From assembly GCF_023898315.1 (NCBI RefSeq), contig NC_064619.1:477317376-477381375 (forward strand): a DNA stretch of 64,000 bases, written 5' to 3'. Origin of the DNA: Schistocerca nitens (taxonomy: Eukaryota > Arthropoda > Insecta > Orthoptera > Acrididae). A program made the position numbers and the translations under genes. Within the stretch, counting starts at the first letter, position 1. Every line of letters starts with the position of its first letter. Below, piece by piece: positions 13,001-27,200 of this stretch. The notes under the pieces are model-generated. The model saw only the letters and a list, made by a program, of their open reading frames with translations, was not told the DNA's origin and made no database searches.

Positions 13001-16000
13001 CAGGGTTCAATGTAAGGTTTGCTGTTGGAAAGGCTTTGCGGTTGGGTTGCAAAGCAGTATTTTCAATAGATATTACATGTGAAGGAAAGTAGGTCTTTCC
13101 CCAAAGCAGCATGATCAAATGCAGGTTTAGGGCTGAAAGATAATTCAGGAGGGGAGAGTGCTTTGGATGAGAGGTTAAGGACACTGCACTGCTGCGACTG
13201 GTTCATGGGATTATGGGTTATTCTTGGTCTGGGAGGCAGTGCTGAAGGCTGTGGGATGTTGAGGGGGTTGGCCAAGCTCGGTTTGTAGGAGAGGAGTGGT
13301 GGTTGATGATGTGGTTGTTTAGGGAGCTGTATAAGGACAGGACGGGAAATACCACTGTTCATGTAGTTTAGGAGAACATGGGATGGCCTTTTGAGTGAAA
13401 GTCTGGCATGTTGTTGCAGTTTGAAGTTGGCTTGGCAGATGATACCATTCAAGGAAATATGAGGGGCAGATAACTGCAGGATTTTGTAGGAGGAGAGAAG
13501 TCTGGTAGGTCACAGATTAGCCAGGTAAGAGCAAGAGATTGCTGTATTTTAAACTGTAGAAGAGCCTGATGTAGGGTAGGATTTCATCCAGAAACAGGGA
13601 CTTTAAATGTTAGGCCTTTTGGAGTGACTCCAAGGGACAAGCAGGTTTCAAGAAACAGAATGTGGGACCTTAGTTTTGATAGTGCAAAGGCATGTTTTTG
13701 AAAGTAATGAATGTAATACGAAATGGGATTCGTCCTGGCAAGAGAGGAGAGTTAAAAATCATGAGTGTGGCAACAAAATAAAAGAAATAAGCAGAGGGTG
13801 CAAAGGATAGAAAAAAATTACAAAAACAGAAGAATAGCAATGAAAAAGGTTGGAAAAATTTAAAAAATTCCTACAGAAATCATTAATAATTAAATTTCAC
13901 ATGGTCCTATTCCGAATCCCATGCCACTTTCCTTGGCATTGATCTTGTCCTCACCTACACACTTCCGTCCACTTTAAACCTACCAACAAACAACAGTACT
14001 TATATTTTGACAGTTGCGATCCTTTCCCACAAAACAGCTGCGGAGCATACCATTGGTGAGTCTGTATTATCCTGGTCTGGAATGTGTCGATCAGCTACTT
14101 CGACAGGGCCACAATTTCCTAAAATCGTTTCCTGAAATGAGATCCATTGTCTGAAATTTTGCCCACCACACCTAGAATAGCTTTCCGCACCCCCCCCCCC
14201 CCCAATTCCACAATATTCTTGTCAGACCCTATGCTCCTTCTGCACCCATCTCCTACCCTATGGTTCCTACCCCCGTGACTGTCCCCACTCCAAGACTTGC
14301 CCTATGCACCCTCTGACCATCACCTATAATAGCCCTGTAACTGTCAAAACTTATACTATCAAAGGGAGAGCCACCTGCGAAATGACATGTCATATACCAC
14401 AGACACTGTTTAACCTTTTACATAGGCGTGACTACCACCAATTATCAATTAGGATGAATGGCCCTTGGCAGAGGGTATATACTGGGAACTCGCAATATCC
14501 TGTTCCAGAGCATGCTCTAAAACATGACATTCATGACCTCGATGCCTATTTCACCATACGCACCATTTGGATTCTTCCCCCAGACACCAGTTTCTCAGAA
14601 CTCCACAGGTGGGAACTAGCACTACAACTTGTCCTTGGTTCTCGCCACCCACCTGGCCTTAATTTACGTTAATTTCTTCCATCTCAGCTCTTCTTCACTG
14701 TACCTACTGTTTGCTTCACTTCGTTGTTGTCTTTACTGTATTTTTCACTGCCCCCTTCCACCTCTTGTTACGTAAATGCACTTACCTTCTCACTCTTATT
14801 AACTCATTCACAATGTTTTAGAAGCAATCTCTGTCTTGCACATTACCCTGCCTTCCACCTTTAAGCTCTCAGGTTTTCAAATCTCATCCGATGCAGTCCC
14901 CAACAACCAGCCTTTCCTTTTCATCCCATAAGGTAAGTCTCCCCTGACCCGCAGTTCACGGTAACTTCCCCAAAATTTCACCCTTTTCCTAGACCTCTCC
15001 AGTCCTTTTCCTTTACCCTTCTTCTTTCCCCTTCAACACTTTTGCCTGAAGGAGCCACTGGCTCCGAAAGCTTGTCAATCATGACAGTCTTGTGTGTGTG
15101 TTTTCTGCCACTGCTTGGTGACAAAATATTGTTTGGTTAACATATTAACAGTCATTGCAAACACAGTGGGTAATATTTTTCTGTGTACAGTCTTAAAAAT
15201 TTTTCAATGTTCTGCATATTTCACATCACTGAATTTCTAGTGTAAAATATGCATGTTGGAAATACCGTTCTCAGTGCTCTTCTGTTTATAACAAATGAGT
15301 GAGAATTTGCAGACAAACCATTCTGCATTGACCTTTGTGTTTGGTTTGAACTTTTTGTTGGACACAACGTCAGTGAGACACTAGAGTAGTTAAAGAATGA
15401 TGTGCATGGACTATGAAAAAAAGAGAGACAAGAAAGTGGTGTTCAAGAAAAGCGAAAAACACTTCACAGTTGCAGTGAATCTGTCAGAGGTGTTGCAGAA
15501 ATATCTTGGTCCTCAAGTAACAGTATTAGCATTGCATCCATTGTGCAGAAATTGCTAGTCACTACAAGAAATTTAGTGACAACCCATGTGAACAATCACC
15601 ATCACCCAAATGTGAAACTGAAGAAGGCAGTGCAGATGTTAATATTCCTGGGTGTGAAGCAGTTGATGTGTTGAATGTTAGCATTTCTGCTGTAGCCCCT
15701 ACTATAACCCCCCTTAAACATCCAGGAAAGGTGAGAAGCACAAGCAACAGTACATCAAAAGAAAATGAAAGGAACTGAAACAAGTTTTACACAAGCAACA
15801 TCTTCAAAACTTTGTCAAGTATATAATGTAGATGAACTTTGTGAATAACCTGAAAATAGTGACATGTGCACGAAATGTTATGTGTGGTTTCAAAACCACC
15901 TAAATACTGCTATCTCAGCAGCCATCTATACTGAGAAGGTACAGTTACTGGCACTAACACCAGGTAGCTACTCTAAGGAGCACATGCAGAAATACACACC

Positions 16001-17164
16001 CACTTCCTCACATTATTTGATTTCAAAAGTTCATAAAATAAAGAATGAGAAAGGTATTTGGGCATGCCCAAATCCTTACTGTGGGCATCTGTTTTAAGAT
16101 GATACACTTACTATTGCTCTGAAATATTACCTAAGTGGTGACAAAGATTGAAGCACACAAAGTACTAACCAGGCTGATATCTCCATTTGTGAAAATGGTG
16201 AAAAAGTTAAAAAGGTGAAAAGATATATGACAAGATCAATAAGAGAAGCATATCTCCTAATGAAAAAGCAAAACCAGAATTTAAAAACTGGTCTCTCAAA
16301 ATTCTACTCCTTACAATCAAAATGGGTAAAATGCCAGTCAGTGATGGAAGTACGAACATGTATTTTACTGCACTAATTTGAAACTTGTCTGTTTCACCAT
16401 AAGTAGTGTCACAGGGAAGAAGTACATAGAGATGGACCTGACGCTTTTGTGTGTGTGTCAAAACCTGTAAGATAAATGTTGTTTGCAGAAGTATGCAATG
16501 TGTACTGGTGTTTAAGTGATGACTCTTGAAGCATTACACCTTCAGGATACTGACAATGATATAACCTATGCATTGTGGGAGGGAGGAGAGTTGGTGAAGA
16601 AGACAACAGAGACAGAGAAGTTTGTTACAGATATTAGGCATTGGGTCACATAAGAAATAGCTCACCATCATATCCAGAGGATTCAGAGACAGGCCATAGC
16701 AGAAGCAATATCAGCCACATCCCAGAACACTGACACATTAGTTCTCTATTTAGACTTCGTTCAGAACTGGTTTGTTGCTTCACAGAAAAAAATTCAAAGT
16801 TACCCATGGCACACCAGACTGTTTTGCTATTGTCAGTTATGATCTCAGTCATGACAGTGCACATGCATGATACGCTGGTCAGCATGGTAATACTGACATA
16901 GCATTTAGAGGCTATGCATTTTCTAAACACTTGGATGTGACTGTTGGTGCAGCATCTTATTTTAAAAACTGCTTTCAGCAGGAGGAATATTTTCTGTAAC
17001 AGATCACGTAAAAAGTGCATGTGATGGGGTAGGAGGTCTCTGTAAAAATACTGCAACAAGATTTTATCTCCAGCATGAAGCCGTTGATGCTTTACGATAT
17101 GCTACTGGATTTGTACAGACCACATCAACATTAGTAACAAACATGAAACTCTTAATTTTAAATT

Positions 17165-17230
<66 letters not shown>

Positions 17231-20200
17231 GGGGGGGGGGAGTGATCTGCTATGAAACCTGTGGTAGGAATTCAATTAAGTCACTAATGGCTTGCATCCC
17301 AGAGTGACACGTACTTTGCAAGAAAGATTATCTATGAAATGGAGCCTGTTGCTGTGTGTGAAATGCAGAGACCGCAGTATACTTTAGAAGACTTTGTAGT
17401 GAGCCACCATTTTCAAGTACTGCTTTTGTTGGATCATCCTTGTGCATGTGCAAGTTCAGCTTGGCTATAAAAGTTTAACGAGAAAAACGATGAATTCTTC
17501 TGAACAACGCAGTGTTGATCGTAGGCAATTTTAATTCACGGAAAGTCTAAGTAAAATCATGACAGAAGTCAATAATAATTTGTGAATAACATAATAAAAG
17601 AAAAATGGGTATAAACATTCTATATATCTCATTTTGTTATAAAATGCTTTCTAACAAATTATGAATTGTTTTCCCTCCCACTTATCATGTTGTGAAATAA
17701 TTATTTGATTGCATGACATTTACTTAAAATCAGCTATCAATTTTAAATACTTAGGTGTCTGTGATTTTTGACCTCGAGTGTAGAGCTAGGTCTACCTAAA
17801 AAATTTCTCACATTTCATACAGGCAAGTATTTCCCATTCTAGAATGAGATTTTCACTCTGCAGCGGAGTGTGCGCTTATATGAAACTTCCTGGCAGATTA
17901 AAACTGTGTGCCCGACCGAGACTCGAAGTCGGGACCTTTGCCTTTCGCGGGCAAGTGCTCTACCAACTGAGCTACCGAAGCATGACTCACGGCCGGTACT
18001 CACAGCTTTACTTCTGCCAGTACCTCGTCTCCTACCTTCCAAACTTTACAGAAGCTCTCCTGCGAACCTTGCAGAACTAGCACTCCTGAAAGAAAGGATA
18101 TTGTGGAGACATGGCTTAGCCACAGCCTGGGGGATGTTTCCAGAATGAGATTTTCACTCTGCAGCGGAGTGTGCGCTGATATGAAACTTCCTGGCAGATT
18201 AAAACTGTGTGCCCGACCGAGACTCGAACTCGGGACCTTTGCCTTTCGCGGGCAAGTGCTCTACCAACTGAGCTACCGAAGCACGACTCACGGCCGGTAC
18301 TCACAGCTTTACTTCTGCCAGTACCTCGTCTCCTACCTTCCAAACTTTACAGAAGCTCTCCTGCGAACCTTGCAGAACTAGCACTCCTGAAAGAAAGGAT
18401 ATTGCGGAGACATGGCTTAGCCACAGCCTGGGGGATGTTTCCAGAATGAGATTTTCACTCTGCAGCGGAGTGTGCGCTGATATGAAACTTCCTGGCAGAT
18501 TAAAACTGTGTGCCCGACCGAGACTCGAACTCGGGACCTTTGCCTTTCGCGGACAAGTGCTCTACCAACTGAGCTACCGAAGCACGACTCAGTTTGGAAG
18601 GTAGGAGACGAGGTACTGGCAGAAGTAAAGCTGTGAGTACCGGCCGTGAGTCGTGCTTCGGTAGCTCAGTTGGTAGAGCACTTGCCCGCGAAAGGCAAAG
18701 GTCCCGAGTTCGAGTCTCGGTCGGGCACACAGTTTTAATCTGCCAGGAAGTTTCATTTCCCATTCTGTTTGTACATTCCCTAAGAAAAATGCCAACTAGC
18801 ATGCCATGAAATTTTTAGAGCATTTAGAATTGGGATTTTGGAGTCAATAGTTTCCAAATAACAAAAAAATTCAGATTCTTTCATCTTTATGTACAAATAT
18901 TTTGATAGTTTAAGAATTTTATGCATTGATGTCATAGCTGACAGTTAGCAGTACATTTCTCAAGGCAGTTAACACCAGTGACTATTCTTATTTTCAAAAC
19001 ATAATTTTGAAATTCATAAAAAGTTGCAAATTTTTATAGTTTATTTTAAAAAAAAAAAAACGAAAAAGCTCAGAAGTGTGTACGTATTAATCAGGTCTCA
19101 CAGTATTGAGAATGAAGTATTTATTGAAAATAAATTCAGATCTCTATCACTTATGGTTTCTTTCTTACAATTTTTCAGTTTTCCCTTTTGTTACGACATT
19201 TTCACAAATACTCTCGTTTAGAGGGGTCTGTAGCATTTTAGCAGGTCATCAGAAAATCAAAATAATGTAGTTTTTAGAGGTATCAAAGGAACTTCAACAT
19301 ATATTTTTTCAGCAAACTTTGGAATAGTAATGTGACACAATCATTCTCGACCTGTATGATTTGAGACGAAATCGTCCTTGAGCAACTCCAGCTGCAATGT
19401 GAAGTAGCTCTAGTCAACTTTAAAAGTCTGTACACGTGCACCCATCTTGTTGCATGAACACTGTACATCGTGGTAAATAACACTGTTTTCTCTGTATAGT
19501 AACACTGTTTTCTCTGTATAGTAACACTGTTTTCTCTGTATAGTAACACTGTTTTCTCTGTATAGTAACACTGTTTTCTCTGTATAGTAACACTGTTTTC
19601 TCTGTATAGTAACACTGTTTTCTCTGTATAGTAACACTGTTTTCTCTGTATAGTAACACTGTTTTCTCTGTATAGTAACACTGTTTTCTCTGTATAGTAA
19701 CACTGTTTTCTCTGTATAGTAACACTGTTTTCTCTGTATAGTAACACTGTTTTCTCTGTATAGTAACACTGTTTAAACAAAATTGCAATTACTACTGGTA
19801 CACCAATAGTTACAAAGTTGTCTAAGAAGCATAAATATGAAGAACAGAATGGAGCATTTATGTAAGAGAGAAACAGTAATGAAATCTATCTTTTTTTTCC
19901 CCCTCTAAGATGACAGAGTTACAGATCATGGCCACTAATATGACTGCATCATGACACTAACCACAGTGGTTTCATTAAAGAGATTCCAGTTGATTTTTAG
20001 TTAATGAAAACTTGAAGGTCAGAATGGAGTTATGTCTATGTTTATAAAGGAAACAGATGTAAGCTGGCCGGATCGTGGGGATAAAACAACTTAGAGATGG
20101 CATATTTCTATTATTCTTACTGATTTATACAATAAAGGGTAGAGTAAAGTATCCTCAGTCAGAATGATTTTGGAACACTGCAATATTGTATTAGGCATAG

Positions 20201-20453
20201 TCTTATTATAGTCAGTATGATTTTACCTTCCTCAGACCTTGGAATGGACTGACCGAGCCAGTAATAGAGGGCCTACTAGGCTTCCAAACAACTTTTCGTT
20301 TTTCATATATACCAATCAATGATGGAGATAAAAGAAACAAGGGACAGAAAAACACCCTAGATGACTTCAGACTGAACCACAGACCCGTTGATTTTACATT
20401 TTTTAAAAGCAAATAAGTTCACAGAGAGGCAGATTCCTACGTGGAATGTTTCC

Positions 20454-20542
<89 letters not shown>

Positions 20543-23500
20543 ATACTCAACCCACATTAATTCCATTCCATTCCATTTAATGTTTCAATAATGTTGGCTT
20601 AAAAGTTTAAAAATGTGTTGTTAATTGTTAACTACTGACTAATAATTGACATGGTTCTCTTCTAATCAGTTCCACAAGTCTGCAGATCCCAAAGGTAAGC
20701 CCCAAACAGTAAGATCTTGACACAAGACCTTCAAATGTCCTTAGCCTTGCTGGCTTTTTAATTCTGTGCCTTTCTTGTACTACAAGTGATGTTTTGTTGC
20801 TTGAAACTATATCTCCAATAATGATGAGAAATCTATACAAATTTGTAAGAAACTTTGTCGGAATAGAATTAATATGTTGAGTCGATGTTAAGTTGCAGGG
20901 CAACCACGATGACCTTTTGGTGATGGATACTGGAAGCCAACCGGCCCACTGAAGCTACCTCCAACCTCAGATGCACAAAAGCATCATTGCTGTGGCAGGG
21001 TGTGTCACACCTTGGAGCTACACCGGTGTGAAGAGCGAGAGGGCTGCTAGCCTCCGTTCCCTGGGTGACATCATCCGGTGAACTGCAAGTTGCCATCTGC
21101 AAGCACGGGGCCGGAGCACGAACTTGCAGACTCCCGGATGCGGAACTGTCTGCAGACACTGAACGAGCTGCCTTGGACAGATTGCCAGAGCTGCTAAGCC
21201 TCACTACGATGGCACTCTACATGGGGTCCATGAGTTGCGTTTGAGGGACCAGTCAGCCATGTTCCGGGCCAAGGGCATAGCCGTGGCACGAGTAGGATCG
21301 CTATGTCCGCAAGGTTGGGCAACCAGACGCCAATACTGCGGATTCCAGCATTCACATAGGCACTGACCCATGCATGCTGCCATCGCCAAGTCCAGCGCAA
21401 GGCCGGCCATGTACCTTTGATGTAATAAAGTCAGCGATGCAACTGCTTGTGTTTCTCTGCACACTTCGGCACGAGTCATCCCTCTCTCCAAAACCATACC
21501 TCTTGGCTGTTCTGACATATTACAACCCCTGAGCTTTCGGGGGGGGGGGTGTAACAATGGGAATACAGATAGAGTTACAATAATGGGAATACAAGGCAGG
21601 TTACTGAAATGGGGGAATTTGAGACAGCATTAATTACAAGTTAAACTAAAGTGACTATCATGTCAATATAACTGGGTAGTTTTCTTCTATATAAACTCCT
21701 GTACTGTGGCTGTCTCTTGAGCTCTTTTTAAAACCATTTTTACCCTCACTGTTTCCTTGTACTGCATGCTTTGATCCAATGTAACTACCTGTGTTTCTCC
21801 ATATTTCAGTGAAGAGACAAGAGTATCTATGTAAAAAACTATAATGTAACAACCGTTTTCGAAAGGCGTTGCTGTCATCTTGTGGTCTTCAAAAAACTTT
21901 GTTACACAACACGTTCATTGTGATATTGATGATAAAATGTAGCACATTATGTGATGGTTTGTTAGAAATAAAACATTTAAAATCAAAAAGCACCTTGTGC
22001 ACATGGCCATGTCCATATATGTAGCACTAACAGATGATTGTTAAGTCCTAAAAAACACAATGTAAAGAAAAATTTACAATACCATATCTATTTTAAGTTA
22101 CTTTGACATGTTTAATTCACTGATGAACTAGCTTCGACAGTGTATACAATACCTAAAACAAAAATTTTTTGAAGATCAGAAGATGAAAGCAAAGCCTGTT
22201 GAAACTGGTTGTTGAAAATGAATATGTATTTATGCGATCTTGGCTACAGAAAGCTTTTTACCAAGTAAAACAGATTGCTCCTCCTCATTTCTCAACACAG
22301 GAAATTTCAAATGAGTATCTATGTGTTGTCTTCATCATTGCTCTTCATATGCATTAACTCATTTTTCTGACCAGTTACATGTTTAAGGAAGTTCTGAATG
22401 CATATATCAAAATTTCAAATGTTTCATGTTCTTCCAGAAAATGTCGACGTTTCTCGCACATGAAGAAATTACGTCACCACTGCAATGAACTTATGACTAA
22501 CAATCTCTATATCTGATAAAAATCAAAAAGATGGAGAAGAAACCATTTAAATAAGTGAATATGAATACATATTCAGATGTGGTCGCCACTTCAAGTGATA
22601 AATCTCCAAAATCATTTGTTACTATTATGAGTAAAGGTCATAGGGGAAGATTCAAAAACAGTAACACCTTTTCTCGTAACCCACACACTTTAGCATAGGC
22701 TACAGCAGCAAAGACTCCTATGGAAATAATCTCCTTATTTTGATGATAAACTGATGGGATGACATTGTTACATACACTAATTCGCAGATGAACATCTATG
22801 GACGATTTGACACTTCTTGTGATGCACAAGATTCAGAAGATCAATGCCTTTCTGGGTCTTCTGCTATAAGCAACTACTTACAAAGCTTCCCACATACATG
22901 TGACTGACCTGTGGGCTATAGAAGGGTGTTGTAGGGTAGGTTGTGCTGAAAAATAATTGTTAAGGAAAAAATTCAATATATTGCACTGTTTGTAAGTTAA
23001 TCAGCATTGAAGTTAGCCAATCAGGCTGTTGCATGCGCAAACTAAAGTGGCCTGCCAGATACAATTAGTGTCAGTTGTTCTCATAATTCACGAGAATGCT
23101 CACCATTTGGCACAGGTTCGATCCTTACACTAGCATCCCGTGTCTACTTTTGTATTTCTCTCTCGTTTGGTTTTTAGGAAGCCAAACAAAGAACGCATTT
23201 GCCAACACTGTCTCTGGTGAGCCATTTTAATTTGCACATGCAACAGCCCGACTGGCTAACTTCAATGCAAATTAACTCTGAAATGGCATAGTGTACCAAA
23301 ATTTTTTTCTGAACAGTTATTTCTCAGCACTACCAAACCTCTAACACCCTTACAAGCTTTACAGACTGTTTCTGAGCACCATGTATATGACGCTGATGTA
23401 TTTACAGTTACTATGCCATACAGGAGATACCAGGTTTTACTTCACTCTGATGAAAATAACATTAGAGATGAGAGGAAAAAGACTGACAAGGAAACTGCTG

Positions 23501-24173
23501 TGCTTGACAGTACCCGCCACAGGAGCTCAAACATACATAATAAAGGTTTTTGCATTGCTAGTGAGAGATAACGCCTATTCTGAAGACTTCAGTGAGTTTT
23601 TCTTTCAATTTTTCCATAGTGCGGAGTTATGAATGACTAGCTATGTTTTTAAGCTTAGGCCAGAAATATTAGCCAAGTACTCAAACTACTAACTTTTTTC
23701 TTTGACTCAACACTACACCAACTAGTGTACAAGTTTTGATGAAAAACAAAGTTACTGTGGTCCAGCATAGCTGGATTTTTAGATAGAAGAAGTAATATCT
23801 CTTGCCAACTATGCTATTTAAAAGTCAACATAACAACAAGAACAAAGTAAAGCAACATATTAAAATATAGTCAGATAAGAAAATTAAAATATAAATCACA
23901 GGCTTTTTATGTTTTCTTGTGATTAAATGATAACCATCAGTGTTGTTTTTTTCCTTCATATGGTAAATGTGTGTACTCTGAATTGATATAGCCTTTACAA
24001 ACTGAGCTCTGATAAGTTGCAAGATGTGAATTCCTGAGGAACGTAACCGAGGACTTTTGTTATCTATGCTATCCTAAGAATGAACATAACTATACACCTC
24101 GAGGTACAAGACAAAAGCCTAGGGACAGAAACTGGTGCCAGCACACAGGATGTGACAAACAGGGTCAGCCTAA

Positions 24174-24207
<34 letters not shown>

Positions 24208-27200
24208 TGTCACATAAGATGACCTACACATTTTGCAATGGCTAAGAAGAAGGATGAACATTTTATACCTCATAACATGTCATATATTATGTCTCGTCTT
24301 TAATCCCTTGACTGCTACACATGGGCTTGCTGCATTCTACTGTGAGTGCGGCTTTGTTGTCACCTAAAACCATTACCCGTGCAGACAGATTGTGTTCCAG
24401 CCGCAACCTGTGTACTGGTTTTACCTCATGTTCTGGCGCACCTGTGCTGAATATTCCTGGTGTGCTGGGTGCGACCATTTGTTGCTCTGGTTTTGCAACC
24501 CCCAATATAAAATACAGTTACTCTGACAACTTCAAGTTGTTTACAGTAAAGCTCCTCTAGAAATGAATTATACATAGACAAACAGGTATATCAATACTGT
24601 TTCACACCTATGAATTACATTTTTTGGAGCTTTTAGTAGGATTTTAGAAGCCTATGAAGAAAGTGACATATTGCTTTGGATTTGCCACAGTAACTCATGC
24701 AAAATATTTTTCGTAACTGCGGTAACTCAAGGAAAGGATGAATCTATCTGTGGCAATACATTGGTAGTTACTGGAAACCATAGTGACAACTTTTTCACTC
24801 CATGTTTGTTGATTCCATTTCATGATATGTCTTCTACAATTTGTTTTGCATACAATAGGAAACTGAACGTTTTGTTGCACAAGGCTATATTACCAAGCTA
24901 TCTAACAAATAGTGGTGCTATGCGATTACCCTGTACTGCGTGTGCAGTACAGCAGCATTACATGTGCTGACAGCAACACTTGAGCGGACCTTATTCGATT
25001 TTAAGAAAACTATTCGGTGAAAAATTTGATTCTTCCACACCTTACAGCCCCATATCTCCACTCGGTGAAGGACTGCATTTCTTTTTGTTATTTGTCTTAG
25101 TTATTGTGCTGCAACTAAGTAAGTAAAGAAAGCATTGCATGAAATGTTTACAGCTTTTCAGAATTAAAACAGACTGCGTAGACTTTGTGTATGGTTCATT
25201 TTAGGTCATTTACTGCCATTTATGAAATATAGCTAAAATATCAACATTTTATTTCGAGCGGAGAGTATACATCACCGTTCCTGAGATTTTGGTTTTTATA
25301 GTTACAGGAAGGTTGCACAGTGCATCCAGTGGTCAGTCCATGTGCAGCATTCATCACATAATCTTAACACGAATTGCATTTCATAAATGGTTCAAGATAT
25401 TGAAACGAGTGGTGCATATTTTTCTGTATGATTAATACTTTAAAATTTTTTCTACCTATCAAGATATAGAACTAATTATGTTTTTCTTTCTTTCCACCTC
25501 CTTCTTCCTCTTCTTTTTTTGTGGAAAGATGTAGTTCTTTTAACAGCATTTAATATCTCATCAAAAGAGAATACTGCAACATCGCGCACAATATTTACGA
25601 TATTCTATGTGGGCCACTCGTTATGTCAAGACATAATCGCTTGGTAACTATGTTTTAATTACTTCAGTTTCCATCAGCACCTGTTTATTTACAACCTTTA
25701 GAATGGTTTTTAGCTACATGTAATGATATCAGCTTGCTAACTAGCCTCTCCACCAACACTACTGAAGTTGTCTCTATATGGAGGCTCCTGATACTCTACT
25801 CCAGATTTCATCATCCTGCGATAGCATGTACAAGGTATAATTGCCTGTCACCATCTTCACTATTTCTTCCATTGTAGAACCACTATGGCGTGCCATTTTC
25901 TCACTCAAAATAGAAAATGGCTGAACTTCAGAAAGCTACTGTGCACTTTGGGCAGATATGCGGGTACTTCGCCGCTCTATATGGCTGCTAAATGCCTCAA
26001 CACATTATCATGCCCAGAGCACACAATGACCCAAGCAGCAGCCCTTCTTAACACGTTGAGAGCACAAAGGTGATACAGGCGGCAGCAAGTGGCCAATCAC
26101 AAACATGTCCAGAGCACCTGATGAAAGGCTCAAAGGCGTATGTAAACACGTCCTCAGAACCCGGGGGCAGCAGCAACGGTGCATGTTAACACACACACAG
26201 CACCAAATGGGTTGAAGGTTACTGAACCGTCACTTCCAAAAATTAGTTATTTGGAAATCAATCAAAATATTATTCAATTCATTATTATTTTAAAAGGATG
26301 CAAAAATATATAATCAAGGTTATTATTTCTTGGAAAGCTATAATGTTGTTTTATTTTCAGGTCAAATAAACCACAATGTGAGTGTTTATGTATCAAAAAT
26401 CATGCAATTAATTAAGGGTTTATCTAACCCAAGAGGAATGGATAACAGGTAAATTCTAACTGTTGTAATAGTTACTAATAAAATTACTTAGCTGTCTGAA
26501 TGATATCTTCTGCCACATTGGTTGTCACTGAATGGATTAAAATACCCTTACCTTTTGCTTCGAAAGCAAAATAAAATGATATTTTAATCCATCAAATGGC
26601 TGCCAGTGTAGCAGAATGTAATCATTCAATCGATTTGAGGTTATGAAGACACCGCTCCAAGAAAATATTAAAATTAATAAAATGTGAAACATCAAGAAGA
26701 AACATGAAGATGATACAGATTGTCATGAAAGTTACGGATGTGAACATTCTGAAGTTGTGGATGACTAATATAAAAATAAATGTAGCTTTAAAGTTTGAGC
26801 AATTTTTTTCCTTGCATTAACCCTTTCCTTCCACTCACTTGCATTTTTCAAGAAAACTACTGAAGATATACTTTCAAATATGGTACAAATAAAGATCTGA
26901 TCTTAGTATCTAATTAAATGGAAGAGATTTTTAAAAATTTGAAAAAATAAGAGGTAGAGGAGAAAGAAAAAGCTATTCACTTCCAAATATTCAAAACGTT
27001 TAAACAGTCTGGCAGATTAAAACTGTATACTGTACTGGGACTCAAACCTGGACACTGCCTTTCACAGGCACATGCTCCATCAAGTAAGCTAATCAAGCAC
27101 ACCTTACCCATCACAGTTTGTTTACCTTCTGCCAGTAACTCTCCCTATCTTCCCAACTTCACAAGAGAGCTAGTTCTGTAAAATGTGCAGAAGAATTTCT

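Larger units (their letters stand above)
11485..15120. mobile_element. Penelope-like element composite (two inverted partial copies)
   Basis: Bounded by a 14-bp direct repeat ACAAAATATTGTTT at 11471-11484 and 15121-15134, probably a target-site duplication. A minus-strand copy (about 13760-11560) carries the reverse-transcriptase region. A plus-strand copy (about 13890-15110) starts inside the RT, includes the GIY-YIG endonuclease region and ends in a CTGAA...GAAA hairpin. The two overlap in sequence: 11560-11990 is the inverted counterpart of 13890-14130. Inverted and tandem partial copies are usual for Penelope-like elements. Both copies are broken. Confidence 0.75.

Noticed and set aside
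17839-18809. Several 65-100 codon frames and tRNA-like cloverleafs
   Set aside because: They belong to tRNA-derived SINE units. The anticodon loop lacks U33 and the acceptor stem is poor, so no functional tRNA gene was called.
19478-19774. CRISPR-like regular repeats
   Set aside because: Units are contiguous with no spacers and the DNA is clearly animal.
19283-19788. Overlapping minus-strand frames of 119-165 codons with Tyr-Arg-Glu-Asn repeats
   Set aside because: They are three phases of the stop-free 22-bp minisatellite and have no start context or known product.
24287-24505. 72-codon frame resembling a retroelement polyprotein piece
   Set aside because: No diagnostic motif could be found, so no element was named.
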